Assembly (NCBI RefSeq): GCF_025244685.1
Contig: NZ_CP104202.1
Span: forward strand, 1,368,359 to 1,432,358
From: Chlorobaculum sp. MV4-Y
Lineage (GTDB): Bacteria > Bacteroidota > Chlorobiia > Chlorobiales > Chlorobiaceae
Direction: 5' to 3'
Length of the DNA: 64,000 bases
Under the pieces are notes generated by a model. It had not been told where the DNA came from, searched no databases, and saw nothing but the letters and a program-made list of their open reading frames with translations. Below are positions 54,886-63,650 of the stretch, one piece after another. Each line of letters starts with the position of its first letter. The first letter of the stretch is position 1. A program made the translations under genes and the position numbers.

Positions 54886-56022
54886 TCAGGCGAGCGCCTG
54901 GCGAAGGTCGGCGACGAGATCCTCCGGATCTTCGATGCCGACCGAGAGGCGAATCACCGAGTCGGTGATTCCCGCCACCAGCCGGTGTTCGCTGCCCATC
55001 GAAGCGTGGCTCATGGTCGCCGGATGCTCGATGAGCGACTCGACACCGCCGAGACTTTCGGCCAGCGCGAAAATCCGCGTGCCGCGCAGCACCTGCTCGA
55101 CCTCTGCCTGCCCGCCTTCCAGCTCAAACGACACCATACCGCCAAAGCCCCGCTGCTGGCGCTTTGCAAGATCGTGCTGTGGATGGCTTTCAAGGCCTGG
55201 ATAGAAGACGCGCTTCACCTTCGGATGGCTGTCGAGAAACTCCGCGATGATCCGCGCATTGCGCTCGTGCTCCTTCATGCGCGGCACGAGCGTCTTGATG
55301 CCGCGCAGCACCAACCAGCAATCAAACGGCTGCGCGCAGGTGCCGAGCGCATTGACGAGGAACTTCAGCTTCTGATCGAGATCAGGATCGTTGGAGAGAA
55401 TCGCGCCACCGACCACGTCGGAATGGCCGTTGAGATACTTCGTTGTCGAATGAACGACGACATCCGCCCCGAGTTTGAACGGCTGCTGGAGATAGGGCGA
55501 CAAAAACGTGTTGTCAACGATCGACAGCAATCCCCGCTCTTTCGCGAAGGCTGTCACGGCGGCAATATCGACAAGGTTCAGAAGCGGATTTGAGGGCGTT
55601 TCGATCCAGATTGCTCGTGTCTTTTCATTGACATAACCGCCGATGTCCTCAATGTTCCGGAGATTGATGAAATGAACACAAACATTGAAATGCTCGGCGA
55701 AAGTACTGAGCAGTCTCGCCGTGCCGCCGTAGCAGTCATCGGTGCAAATAATCTCGTCCCCGGCAGCAAACAGGTGCATCACGGTTGCAATCGCCGCCAT
55801 GCCGGTCGTCACGGCAACCGCGCCGGAGCACCCTTCGAGGGCAGCGAGGCTGTCTTCGAGTGCTTTTCGGGTCGGGTTGCCGCTTCGCGTGTAATCGAAG
55901 CCACGATGCTTGCCGATGTCTTCGAAAACAAAGGTCGAACTCTGGTAGATCGGCGTCATGATAGCGCCATAGGCCTTGTCCGGAGCCACTCCAGCATGGA
56001 TGGTGTCGGTCTGAAAACTCAT
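54886..56022 (-). CDS. Trans-sulfuration enzyme (cystathionine gamma-synthase/lyase type)
   Basis: A 378-residue PLP enzyme. YTRSGNPTRKALE (residues ~44-56), the PLP-binding STTKYLNGHSDV with K195, and PSNPLLNLVDI (substrate carboxylate binding) are clear. The family includes MetB, MetC and cystathionine gamma-lyase; sequence alone does not fix which. It lies on the opposite strand to a cysK-metY pair 1.5 kb away. Confidence 0.92.
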   Translation of the reverse strand: MSFQTDTIHAGVAPDKAYGAIMTPIYQSSTFVFEDIGKHRGFDYTRSGNPTRKALEDSLAALEGCSGAVAVTTGMAAIATVMHLFAAGDEIICTDDCYGGTARLLSTFAEHFNVCVHFINLRNIEDIGGYVNEKTRAIWIETPSNPLLNLVDIAAVTAFAKERGLLSIVDNTFLSPYLQQPFKLGADVVVHSTTKYLNGHSDVVGGAILSNDPDLDQKLKFLVNALGTCAQPFDCWLVLRGIKTLVPRMKEHERNARIIAEFLDSHPKVKRVFYPGLESHPQHDLAKRQQRGFGGMVSFELEGGQAEVEQVLRGTRIFALAESLGGVESLIEHPATMSHASMGSEHRLVAGITDSVIRLSVGIEDPEDLVADLRQALA

Positions 56023-56193
56023 AAAGAGGATTTTTCCTGATGATTATCGATTGACGTCTCGCTGCAACTCGGCGTCCATGAAAACAGCAAGCATTTGGAA
56101 ATTTAATTAACGATTGTTAATTTCAAAATAAAAATACGGCATTTGACACTTATGGTTAAAACGCTACTCCAGAAACAAAAACACTTGATACCC

Positions 56194-56652
56194 ATGTCAG
56201 CGCACCCAGCCAGCAATGGAATTCCGATGCCCATCGTCACCCTGAACCGAAGCGTCCTCCTTTCCGGCATCGTGCTCGGTTACATCCTCCAGCAGCCGCT
56301 CTTCACGACAGCACTCTTCCTGATCGTACTTCCGGCAGTGCTTTGGGGCCAGAAAGCGAGCCTCATCTACTTTACCGGTTCACGACTTCTCAGAAAGCTG
56401 AACCAGAACGCGGAGACCGAAAGCCCCCTCCTGATGCGCTTCAACAACTCCATCGCCGTCATCATGCTCGGCGCGGCGCAGCTCGCGTTCCTCTTCGGCG
56501 CAACGCAGGCCGGCTGGCTCATCTCCGGCATGGTCGCCCTCGCCGCGCTCGTAGCCCTCTGCGGCTTCTGCTTCGGCTGCTACCTCTACTTCCAGTTCAA
56601 CATGCAGCGCTACAAACTGTTCGGCAAAAAAGCCGCCGGCGCGGAGGCATAA
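56194..56652 (+). CDS. DUF4395-like membrane protein
   Basis: About 152 residues (MSAHPASNGIPMPIVTLNRS) with four likely transmembrane helices. The region LVALCGFCFGCYLYFQFN matches the end of DUF4395 proteins, often coupled to sulfur or quinone chemistry. The start could be 56152, where the in-frame upstream TTGACACTT may be a -35 box. Divergent from the trans-sulfuration gene. Function unknown. Confidence 0.7.
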   Translation: MSAHPASNGIPMPIVTLNRSVLLSGIVLGYILQQPLFTTALFLIVLPAVLWGQKASLIYFTGSRLLRKLNQNAETESPLLMRFNNSIAVIMLGAAQLAFLFGATQAGWLISGMVALAALVALCGFCFGCYLYFQFNMQRYKLFGKKAAGAEA

Positions 56653-56787
56653 CAGGGCGAGCATTGAGATTACGAACGCATGACCCGGCAAAGCCCTAAG
56701 CTGCCGGGTCATCGCCAAAGACTTCAGATTCAACATATTTTTTGCATCTACCCAGCTGTTCCGAAAATCCCATTCTGAAATCACTCT

Positions 56788-57474
56788 ATGCCTCGCCCCT
56801 CCGCAGTTCAGTCAGCAGAACCGTCGTCGAACAGGGATCATGGCACGATTCTCATCGCGGACAGCCAGTACCTGACAACCGCTGCTCTGACCGCGTTGCT
56901 TCTGGAGAAAGGATACACGGTAGAGATGGCGGAATCGAGGCACGAGCTGATTGGAAAACTCAAGAGCTGTGAAGTATCGCTGATCATCACAGACTACATC
57001 CTGTTCGACTACCGATCAATCAACGACCTGAAGGAAATCATTGCCGGAAAACCGGAAATCCCGGTGCTCGTACTGAGCAATTCGATGAACCAGATGCAGA
57101 TTCGAGAGTTGAACCAGGCGGGAATCAAAAACATCGCGCTCAAGACCGATGACCGGTCGGAGCTGCTCCAGGGGGTTTCATCGGCGCTGAAAAAGAAAAA
57201 AGCCTACACCAGCAGCGTACTCGACATCCTGCTCCATCAGGATCGACCCGCGCAGGATGCCTGCCTGCTCACCACCTCCGAAATCGATATCGTGCGGCTG
57301 ATCTCGTCTGGCCTCTCCACCAAAGAGATCGCGGCCAAAAAGCATGTCAGCTTCCACACGGTGATGACGCACCGCAAGAACATCTTCCGCAAGCTCGGCG
57401 TGTCGAGCAGTCAGGAGATGATGCTGCTCGCCATCAAGGCCGGGCTGATCGACAACATCGAATACCACATCTGA
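56788..57474 (+). CDS. LuxR-type response regulator
   Basis: A 228-residue two-domain protein. The receiver (about 20-140) has an acidic D25, phospho-acceptor D69 (IITDY), Ser98 and Lys119, so it should be phosphorylatable. The C-terminal LuxR HTH has TTSEIDIVRLISSGLSTKEIAAKKHVSFHTVMTHRKNIFRKLGV. No sensor kinase gene is adjacent, so it is an orphan regulator. It lies directly before cysK and might control the sulfur genes (inference only). Confidence 0.9.
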   Translation: MPRPSAVQSAEPSSNRDHGTILIADSQYLTTAALTALLLEKGYTVEMAESRHELIGKLKSCEVSLIITDYILFDYRSINDLKEIIAGKPEIPVLVLSNSMNQMQIRELNQAGIKNIALKTDDRSELLQGVSSALKKKKAYTSSVLDILLHQDRPAQDACLLTTSEIDIVRLISSGLSTKEIAAKKHVSFHTVMTHRKNIFRKLGVSSSQEMMLLAIKAGLIDNIEYHI

Positions 57475-57582
57475 CCTCCCCTTTTTACGGTATGAAAAAT
57501 ACCGCTTCAACGGGATTTCATGTCCAGGTCATCTTAACGATTTTGAAGACGATCAAATATCGGTCATCAAACCACTTGCGCC

Positions 57583-58536
57583 ATGGCACGCATCGCGAAA
57601 AAACTCACCGACCTGATCGGCAATACGCCGCTTCTGGAACTGGAAAACTTCGGAACTGAAAACCACGCCGTCGGCAGCGTCATCGCCAAGCTCGAATACT
57701 TCAATCCCGGCGGCAGCGTCAAGGATCGCATCGGTTTCGCGATGATCGAAGCTGCCGAAAAGGCCGGACTGATCAATGCCGATACGGTCATCATCGAGCC
57801 GACCAGCGGCAACACCGGCATCGCGCTCGCCTATATCGCCGCTGCGCGGGGCTACCGGCTGATCCTGACCATGCCGGAGACGATGAGCGTCGAGCGCCGA
57901 AACCTGCTCAGGGCGCTGGGCGCGGAGCTGGTGCTGACTCCCGGCCCGGAAGGGATGGGCGGCGCGATCCGCAAGGCTGCCGAACTGAAGGAGAGCACCC
58001 CGAACTCCTTCGTGCCGCAGCAGTTCACAAATCCGGCCAACCCGGAGATTCACCGCAGAACAACCGCCGAGGAGATCTGGAGAGACACCGATGGCCAAGT
58101 GGACATCTTCGTAGCAGGCATCGGCACCGGCGGCACGATCACCGGCGTGGGCGAGGTGCTCAAGGAGCGCAGTCCGGCGATCAGGATCGTGGCGGTTGAA
58201 CCGGCGGACTCGCCAGTCATCTCCGGCGGCAAGCCCGGCCCGCACAAGATTCAGGGCATCGGCGCGGGCTTCATCCCCGACATCCTGAACACGGGCGTAA
58301 TCGACGAGGTCGTGACGGTGAGCAACGAAGATGCATTCCGCACCGGCCAGACGCTCGCCAGAACCGAGGGGCTCGTCGTCGGCATCTCCTCCGGCGCGGC
58401 GGCATGGGTGGCGCTGCAACTGGCCAAAAGGCCGGAAAACGCGGGCAAGCGCATCGTCGTCATCCTGCCCGACACCGGCGAGCGCTACCTCTCGACGCTG
58501 CTCTACCAGTTCGAGAACGAACCAGTCACCATCTGA
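57583..58536 (+). CDS. cysK: Cysteine synthase A
   Basis: A 317-residue PLP enzyme with [11 protein letters not shown] (K47 as the Schiff base lysine), the substrate loop [15 protein letters not shown], and [15 protein letters not shown] for phosphate binding. It makes cysteine from O-acetylserine and sulfide. It starts ~110 bp after the regulator gene and 34 bp separate its stop from metY. Confidence 0.96.
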   Translation: MARIAKKLTDLIGNTPLLELENFGTENHAVGSVIAKLEYFNPGGSVKDRIGFAMIEAAEKAGLINADTVIIEPTSGNTGIALAYIAAARGYRLILTMPETMSVERRNLLRALGAELVLTPGPEGMGGAIRKAAELKESTPNSFVPQQFTNPANPEIHRRTTAEEIWRDTDGQVDIFVAGIGTGGTITGVGEVLKERSPAIRIVAVEPADSPVISGGKPGPHKIQGIGAGFIPDILNTGVIDEVVTVSNEDAFRTGQTLARTEGLVVGISSGAAAWVALQLAKRPENAGKRIVVILPDTGERYLSTLLYQFENEPVTI

Positions 58537-58570
58537 GAAACTTTTTTTGACATCAACATCACTGAACACA

Positions 58571-59863
58571 ATGGCAAATCCGAAACAGTACCGTCCCGAA
58601 ACCCTCGCCCTGCACGCCGGGCAAACCATCGACCCGACCCTGTCGCGCGCCGTGCCGGTCTATCGCACCAGCTCGTACCTCTTCAAAAACACCGAACACG
58701 CAGCGAACCTCTTCGCGCTGAAGGAGTTGGGCAACATCTACACGCGCCTGATGAACCCCACCACCGACGTGCTCGAACAGCGCATCACGCAACTCGAAGG
58801 GGGCGCGGCGTCGGTCGCCGTCGCCTCCGGCACCTCGGCGATCTTCTATGCCATCATCACGCTGGCCGAAGCGGGCGACAACATCGTGTCGGCCAACAAC
58901 CTCTACGGCGGCACCTACACACAGTTCGACGCCATTCTGCCAAAGCTCGGCATCACGGTGAAGTTCGTCGATCCGTCCGATCCGGCGAACTTCGAAAAGG
59001 CGATTGACGACAGAACGCGGGCGGTCTTCATCGAAACCATCGGCAATCCGGTGCTCGACTACACCGACGTCCGCGCCGTGGCCGACGTGGCGCACCGCAA
59101 CGGCCTGCCGCTCATCGTGGACGCCACCTTCACCACGCCGTACCTGCTGCGCACTATCGACCTCGGCGCGGACATCGTCGTCAACTCACTGACCAAGTGG
59201 ATCGGCGGCCACGGCACGGGGCTTGGCGGCATCATCACCGACGCCGGGCGCTTCGACTGGAAAGCCGGACGCCACCCGCTCTTCACCGAGCCGGATGCCA
59301 ACTACCACGGCCTGCGCTGGGCGCTCGACCTGCCGGAGCCGCTCGCGCCAATCACCTTCGCGCTCCGCGTGCGCACCGTGCCGCTCAGGAACCTCGGCGC
59401 GGCGATCTCGCCCGACAACTCGTGGATCTTCATCCAGGGCATCGAGACGCTGCCGGTGCGAATGATCCGCCACTGCGAAAACGCGCTGAAGGTGGCCGAG
59501 CATCTGAAGAATCACCCAAAGGTTGCCTGGGTGCGCTACCCCGGCTTGGCGGACGACCCGTCGCACGCCCTCGCCTCGCGCGACCTGAAGCACGGCTTCG
59601 GCGGCATGGTGGTGTTCGGCGTGAAGGGCGGCTACGACGCGGCAGTGAAGATCATCGACACCATCGACCTCTTCTCGCACCTCGCCAACGTCGGCGACGC
59701 CAAGAGCCTGATCCTGCACCCGGCAAGCACCTCGCACAGCCAGATGACCGAGGAGCAACGCATCGCCAGCGGCTTGTCCTCCGACCTCATCCGCCTCTCG
59801 ATAGGCCTGGAGCATTCCGACGACCTCATCACAGCGCTCGATGACGCACTGGCGGGGGTGTGA
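58571..59863 (+). CDS. metY: O-acetylhomoserine sulfhydrylase
   Basis: The ATG at 58571 (MANPKQYRPETLALHAGQ) gives 430 residues. LHAGQTIDPTLSRAVPVYRTSSY and PLP-binding VNSLTKWIGGHG (K209) are typical of MetY. It makes homocysteine directly from O-acetylhomoserine and sulfide, which suits a sulfide-oxidising phototroph. It is downstream of cysK in the same operon and ends at a strong terminator. Confidence 0.95.
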   Translation: MANPKQYRPETLALHAGQTIDPTLSRAVPVYRTSSYLFKNTEHAANLFALKELGNIYTRLMNPTTDVLEQRITQLEGGAASVAVASGTSAIFYAIITLAEAGDNIVSANNLYGGTYTQFDAILPKLGITVKFVDPSDPANFEKAIDDRTRAVFIETIGNPVLDYTDVRAVADVAHRNGLPLIVDATFTTPYLLRTIDLGADIVVNSLTKWIGGHGTGLGGIITDAGRFDWKAGRHPLFTEPDANYHGLRWALDLPEPLAPITFALRVRTVPLRNLGAAISPDNSWIFIQGIETLPVRMIRHCENALKVAEHLKNHPKVAWVRYPGLADDPSHALASRDLKHGFGGMVVFGVKGGYDAAVKIIDTIDLFSHLANVGDAKSLILHPASTSHSQMTEEQRIASGLSSDLIRLSIGLEHSDDLITALDDALAGV

Positions 59864-59884
59864 ATTGGTAGCGGATGATAGACG

Positions 59885-59920
59885 GAAAACCGGCTGGAAA
59901 TGCCGGTTTTCTTGTTTTTT
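59885..59920 (+). terminator. Strong terminator after metY
   Basis: GAAAACCGGC (59885-59894) pairs with GCCGGTTTTC (59902-59911), followed by TTGTTTTTT. It begins 21 bp past the metY stop and closes the cysK-metY operon just before the nadB remnant. Confidence 0.95.
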
Positions 59921-59929
59921 GGTGGAATG

Positions 59930-60241
59930 AGGAAAACGAACTTGCATTCGGATTGTGGCGGCATCAGGACGGACAGCCAAAAACTTAGCACAATCGACCG
60001 TCTATACGCCTGCGGCGAGACTAGCTGTACCTGTGTGCACGACGCGAACCGCCTGGGGAGCAACTTGCTGCTCGAAGCGCTGGTCTTCGTCTGGCGCTCC
60101 AGCGAGAAGATCAAGAAGGAGCTGAACGCGATTCACCACGAGCGCGACGTCCCCGATTGGGACGACTCCAGCACGTCGAACCCCGAGGAGTGGATTCTTG
60201 TGGCGCACAACAAAAAGGAGACGCAGGCGATCATGAACGAC
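59930..60241 (+). pseudogene. nadB: L-aspartate oxidase (nadB) C-terminal fragment, left part
   Basis: The frame resembles the FAD-binding/C-terminal region of Nad[17 protein letters not shown], then [19 protein letters not shown] and [19 protein letters not shown]. The first ~two thirds of the gene are missing; metY and its terminator lie directly upstream. Residues normally conserved in CTGVHGANRLASNSLLE are changed at several places. The fragment ends at an IS630-family insertion; the rest continues at 61459. Not expected to be functional. The left limit is approximate. Confidence 0.85.
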
Positions 60242-61458
60242 TAGTATCACGTCACCGCTATAATGACGGATAAAGATGTTTGAGCTTGATTCGTGAATCT
60301 GCCGTGGTGAACCGCCAGTTGATAGTCGCCTCTTTGTTGTTTCGCTCTCGTTGCCATGCGGAGACTTCGCGCTTCACTTCGGCAATTTTCTCGATTCGCC
60401 GATTCAGGCACTGACCTGACAGCACTCGAAGCTCAATCTCAGCCATGTTCAGCCAGCTCCCGTGTTTCGGCGTGTAAACGAAGTCGAATCGATCCAGCCA
60501 AGCTTTTGCTTTCTCCGGAGCATAGGTCTCGTACAGCGAACCAGGCACGTGGGTGTTGAGATTATCCATGACCAGCGTGATCTTTTCAGCGTGCGTGTAC
60601 TTGCCCGCGATGTCAGCCAGAAACCTTGAGCAGTCCTGTTTTTCCGGGTTTCGGTGACCTTGACCAGCCGCTTGCCCATCAACGGTTCGGTGGCGATGAA
60701 AATATTGCACGTACCATTCCTGACGTACTCGTAATCATATCGGGCGGCTCGCCCTGGTTTGGCAGGAACGGGAATTCTACTTTCGCCAATCAGTTGCTTG
60801 GGCGACTCGTCCATGCAGACCACCGGATAGAGCGGATCATAGGGGCGCTTGTACACATCCAGCACCGTTTCCATTTGAGCGACAAATTCGCTGCTTTGCT
60901 TTGGCGGGATTACCCAACCAACTTGCTTCCACGGCTTGAGTTCGTTTTTTTAACGTCCGACGGACCGTTTCATAGGAAATCTCTTCGACATAGTTCAGCT
61001 CGACGGCTTTATCAGCCAGCAGCCTCAGCGTCCAGCGAGCATGACCTTCCGGGGCCGGTGAGCAGCTCAGGGCAATGAGCCTGGCCTCAAGATCGCCATC
61101 GACTTTTTTGGCAAAGACGCGACTCGTTGGTTTGCGAGTCATAACGGCTTCAAGCCCCTCTTCAACGAATCGCTTTTTGACCCGATCGATGGTTTTCATG
61201 CTCACGTTCAAAACCCGAGCAATGGTCTCATTGATTGAGCGCACGTGTTGATGCTGTCCTTCGTCGCAAGCCAGCAAAATCAGGGCTGACAAGACGTTTT
61301 GAGCTTTCTGCTTGCCTTTGCTGCTGATCGCATCAAGCTCTTCACGCTCTTCTTTGGTCAGGGTAACTTTGTACTTCTTCATCTTCACGATGGTTGGGTT
61401 GATCAATGAAGATGAAGGTAATCATTCTATACGACTGTTTCTGCGTGATGCGACACTA
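60242..61458. mobile_element. IS630-family insertion sequence inside nadB
   Basis: A ~1.2-kb element flanked by TA dinucleotides (60242-60243 and 61457-61458), the target duplicated by IS630/Tc1-mariner elements. The ends form imperfect inverted repeats: TAGTATCACGTCAC on the left and, in reverse, TAGTGTCGCATCAC on the right. It contains one transposase coding region with two frameshifts. The surrounding nadB fragments are otherwise contiguous. Confidence 0.88.
60258..61382 (-). pseudogene. IS630-family transposase, two frameshifts
   Basis: Read on the minus strand from ATG 61382 ([19 protein letters not shown]). An N-terminal HTH segment (NETIARVLNVSMKTIDRVKKRF) is followed by the DDE domain: CMDESPKQL, then [13 protein letters not shown] and the final Glu in [13 protein letters not shown]. 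Frame is lost at an A7 run near 60947-60953, where A6 would continue as [17 protein letters not shown]. It is lost again at an A5 run near 60640-60644, where A6 is needed. Net shift is zero. The protein is inactive unless slippage restores it. Confidence 0.85.
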
Positions 61459-61719
61459 GTCGGCATCGTGCGAAGTGACCTGCGCCTCGACCGCGCACAA
61501 CGCCGCATCGACTTTTTGAAGGAGGAGACCGAAGCCTACTACAAAAAAACGAGAATCACCCAGCAGGTCATCGAACTGCGCAACATCATCAAAGTAGCCA
61601 GTCTCATCATCCATAGCGCAATAAAGCGCCGGAAATCACGCGGGAGCACTACACCATCGACTTCCCGAAGAAAGATGACAAGCAATATTTTGCGGACACA
61701 ATGCTGCGGTCGTTTTAGA
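61459..61719 (+). pseudogene. nadB: nadB C-terminal fragment, right part
   Basis: Directly after the IS right end the NadB tail resumes: [17 protein letters not shown], then [19 protein letters not shown] and [14 protein letters not shown] further frame slip near 61643 is needed to read [15 protein letters not shown] and the final LRSF stop. Removing the IS and one TA would not restore frame (GAC-TAG-TCG), so the gene was probably already broken before the IS arrived. Confidence 0.85.
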
Positions 61720-61918
61720 AGGTAAAGTGTTAGGTTTATAGCTCCGTAAATAATCTCTTGCATTGAGATGACTGAGAAAGAACATGTCATTCTGAATGAA
61801 CCAACACAAAATAAAGCCATCTTTTTATGAATGATAAATAAGCTTCCGAATTCATCCTCCGACAAGTCTTGAGGTACTCCCCAGTTATAGGACAGCTATC
61901 GAGAGAAAATAAGTTTGT

Positions 61919-62758
61919 TCATGCGGCTTTCGGAATCAGTCGTTTATTGGCAGAATAGACTTTTGCCGGAACCTGACCATCAAGCGCTTTGTGGCGACGA
62001 ACCGTGTTGTAGTCGTTGAACCAATGCTTCAGGCCTTTGTAGAGTTCGAGACCATCGGCTGGTGGGTTCAGGTAAATGTACTCATACTTGACGCTCCGCC
62101 ATAACCGTTCGATGAAGACGTTGTCAATTGCTCGGCCTTTGCCATCCATGGAGAGTGCAGACTTGGACTCTGTGATGACGGCTTCGGCAAAGACCTCGCT
62201 GGTGAACTGGCTGCCCTGATCGGTGTTGAGAATCTTGGGTGCCCCGTGCAACCGCACGGCTTCAAGCAAGACCTCGGCACACCATTTGGCATCCATGGTA
62301 TTCGACACCGACCAGTTCAGCACATAGCGGCTTTTCAGGTCGATGATGGCCATCAGGTACATGAATCCATGGGCCATCGGCACATAGGTGATATCAGTTG
62401 CCCAAACATGGTCGCTGTGCTTGATCGCAAGTCCCCGGAGCAGATACGGATAGACCTTATGGCCCGGCGCCGGTTTCGAGGTGTTCGGCTTGGGGCCGAT
62501 GGCTTCCAGACCCATAAGGCGATAGAGCCGCCGTACCCGTTTGAGGTTGATCTTGTAGCCTTTGTCCATACTCAGCCATTGCCACATACGGTAAACGCCG
62601 TAGTATGGCCTCAGCAGGTACTGCTCATCAATCAGCCGCATGAGCTCACGATTCAGCTTCGAGGTCTTTATCGGCTGATAATACAGGCCTGATCGGTGGA
62701 TCGAAAGCAGGTCGCACTGGCGTTGCATGCTGATACCGCTATGTTCTTTCTCAACCAT
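61919..62758 (-). CDS. IS3-family transposase orfB (integrase catalytic domain)
   Basis: A 279-residue DDE recombinase. HTH_21 region (GISMQRQCDLLSIHRSGLYY) is followed by rve: HVWATDITYVPM (first Asp), LNTDQGSQFTSEVF (second Asp) and FIERLWRSVKYEYIYL (Glu), with DYNTVRRHKALDGQVPAKVY at the end. It is the C-terminal part of the full transposase made by -1 frameshifting from orfA at an A9 run. The ATG at 62758 lies downstream of that shift and may be an independent start. Confidence 0.95.
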   Translation of the reverse strand: MVEKEHSGISMQRQCDLLSIHRSGLYYQPIKTSKLNRELMRLIDEQYLLRPYYGVYRMWQWLSMDKGYKINLKRVRRLYRLMGLEAIGPKPNTSKPAPGHKVYPYLLRGLAIKHSDHVWATDITYVPMAHGFMYLMAIIDLKSRYVLNWSVSNTMDAKWCAEVLLEAVRLHGAPKILNTDQGSQFTSEVFAEAVITESKSALSMDGKGRAIDNVFIERLWRSVKYEYIYLNPPADGLELYKGLKHWFNDYNTVRRHKALDGQVPAKVYSANKRLIPKAA

Positions 62759-62781
62759 GGAGCGTCGTTCCGAGAGCGATT

Positions 62782-63072
62782 TTACGACTGCAATTTTTTT
62801 TTGAGCCAGTCGACCTCAACCTTCAATTGGCCGATGGTTTTGTAGAGTTCTTCGCTCTCCTGCTGATAATCCTGCTCGGTTTTCCTAGCCTTTTCACCTT
62901 TCGAAAAGACATCGGAGGTCTTGTCGAGGAACTCCCGTTTCCATTGAGTGATCTGGTTCGGATGAAGCTCATGCTTCTGGGCGAGTTCTGCCATGGGAAG
63001 CCGTTCACTGAGGGCTTCCAGGACGACCTTTGTTTTGAATTCAGGCGTAAACTTGCGGCGTGTTTGTTTCAT
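62782..63072 (-). CDS. IS3-family transposase orfA (HTH protein)
   Basis: A 96-residue protein: RRKFTPEFKTKVVLEALSE with a helix-turn-helix, then a leucine-zipper-like C-terminus. It binds the IS ends and regulates transposition. Its last codons run over a tract of nine A (WLKKKLQS), a classical -1 slippery site; after slipping, the frame reads IAVVKSLSERRSMVEKEH into orfB. Confidence 0.95.
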   Translation of the reverse strand: MKQTRRKFTPEFKTKVVLEALSERLPMAELAQKHELHPNQITQWKREFLDKTSDVFSKGEKARKTEQDYQQESEELYKTIGQLKVEVDWLKKKLQS

Positions 63073-63235
63073 AGTGACTGCTGGGTTTTTGTTGATCCAA
63101 TTTAACCAGCCGTCCTATTTTTGGGGAGTATCTCATCTTGATCATCATGACAAGAAGCATGAGTTTGCTTTCATAGTAAGGCGATACCTTCAAATCGCTG
63201 GTGAAATATCATCAAATCAAAGCAAGGAGAGTACT

Positions 63236-63466
63236 GTGGCAAACTGGAAAAAAGTAAAAGCTTACGCGATAGTTTGGGGATTTCAGGAAAACAAGGGTAA
63301 GATAAGGTTCTCTCTTGAAGACGGAGAAGAAGAGGATATTGCTGTAGATTCGACCTCCGAGCTTGCTGCAGTATCGGAACTCCTGCGCAATGAAGATGAA
63401 GCTTTCTTCGACACAGAAGGCAAATTTCTGCGAACGGGCTGGGAAATTCCCGGAAGCAAACTCTGA
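63236..63466 (+). CDS. Small hypothetical protein, GTG start
   Basis: A 76-residue protein starting at GTG 63236, with a strong AAGGAG ribosome binding site 7 bp upstream. Sequence (VANWKKVKAYAIVWGF) and the acidic middle (SLEDGEEEDIAVDS) suggest a small beta-barrel. No family recognised. It begins ~100 bp after the IS3 right end and is the first of three short plus-strand genes. Confidence 0.7.
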   Translation: MANWKKVKAYAIVWGFQENKGKIRFSLEDGEEEDIAVDSTSELAAVSELLRNEDEAFFDTEGKFLRTGWEIPGSKL

Positions 63467-63503
63467 GAGCCATAATTTCAACAAAGCAACGGAGGATGCG
63501 AAA

Positions 63504-63644
63504 ATGAAAAAACTTTACGTTCTGACAGTACTTGCTGGTTTGTTTGTTATTTCGGGATGCCGCTCTTTTACTTCTCCTGCCCGTATTCACCAGGTACAAC
63601 CGAGCACAGGATACTGGATAGACTACGATGCCACGAGACGATGA
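63504..63644 (+). CDS. Very small lipoprotein
   Basis: A 46-residue protein (MKKLYVLTVLAGLFVISGC) with an n-region of two Lys, a hydrophobic core and lipobox ISGC; the mature part is only ~28 residues (RSFTSPARIHQVQPSTGYWI). A GGAGG site lies 8 bp upstream. The mature peptide would sit in the envelope. Function unknown; it may be the truncated form of a longer ancestor. Confidence 0.7.
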   Translation: MKKLYVLTVLAGLFVISGCRSFTSPARIHQVQPSTGYWIDYDATRR

Positions 63645-63650
63645 GCGTTT

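Larger units (their letters stand above)
61870..63135. mobile_element. IS3-family insertion sequence
   Basis: A 1266-bp element with terminal inverted repeats TGAGGTACTCCCCAG (left) and TGAGATACTCCCCAA (right, reversed), continuing as ATAGGAC[A/G]GCT. A 3-bp target duplication TCT lies outside both ends (61867-61869 and 63136-63138). It carries overlapping orfA and orfB of an IS3 transposase. The short duplication and intact reading frames suggest a recent insertion. Confidence 0.93.

Noticed and set aside
59930-60244. A functional small gene between metY and the IS
   Set aside because: The sequence clearly matches the C-terminal part of NadB and lacks its N-terminal FAD domain, so it is a remnant.
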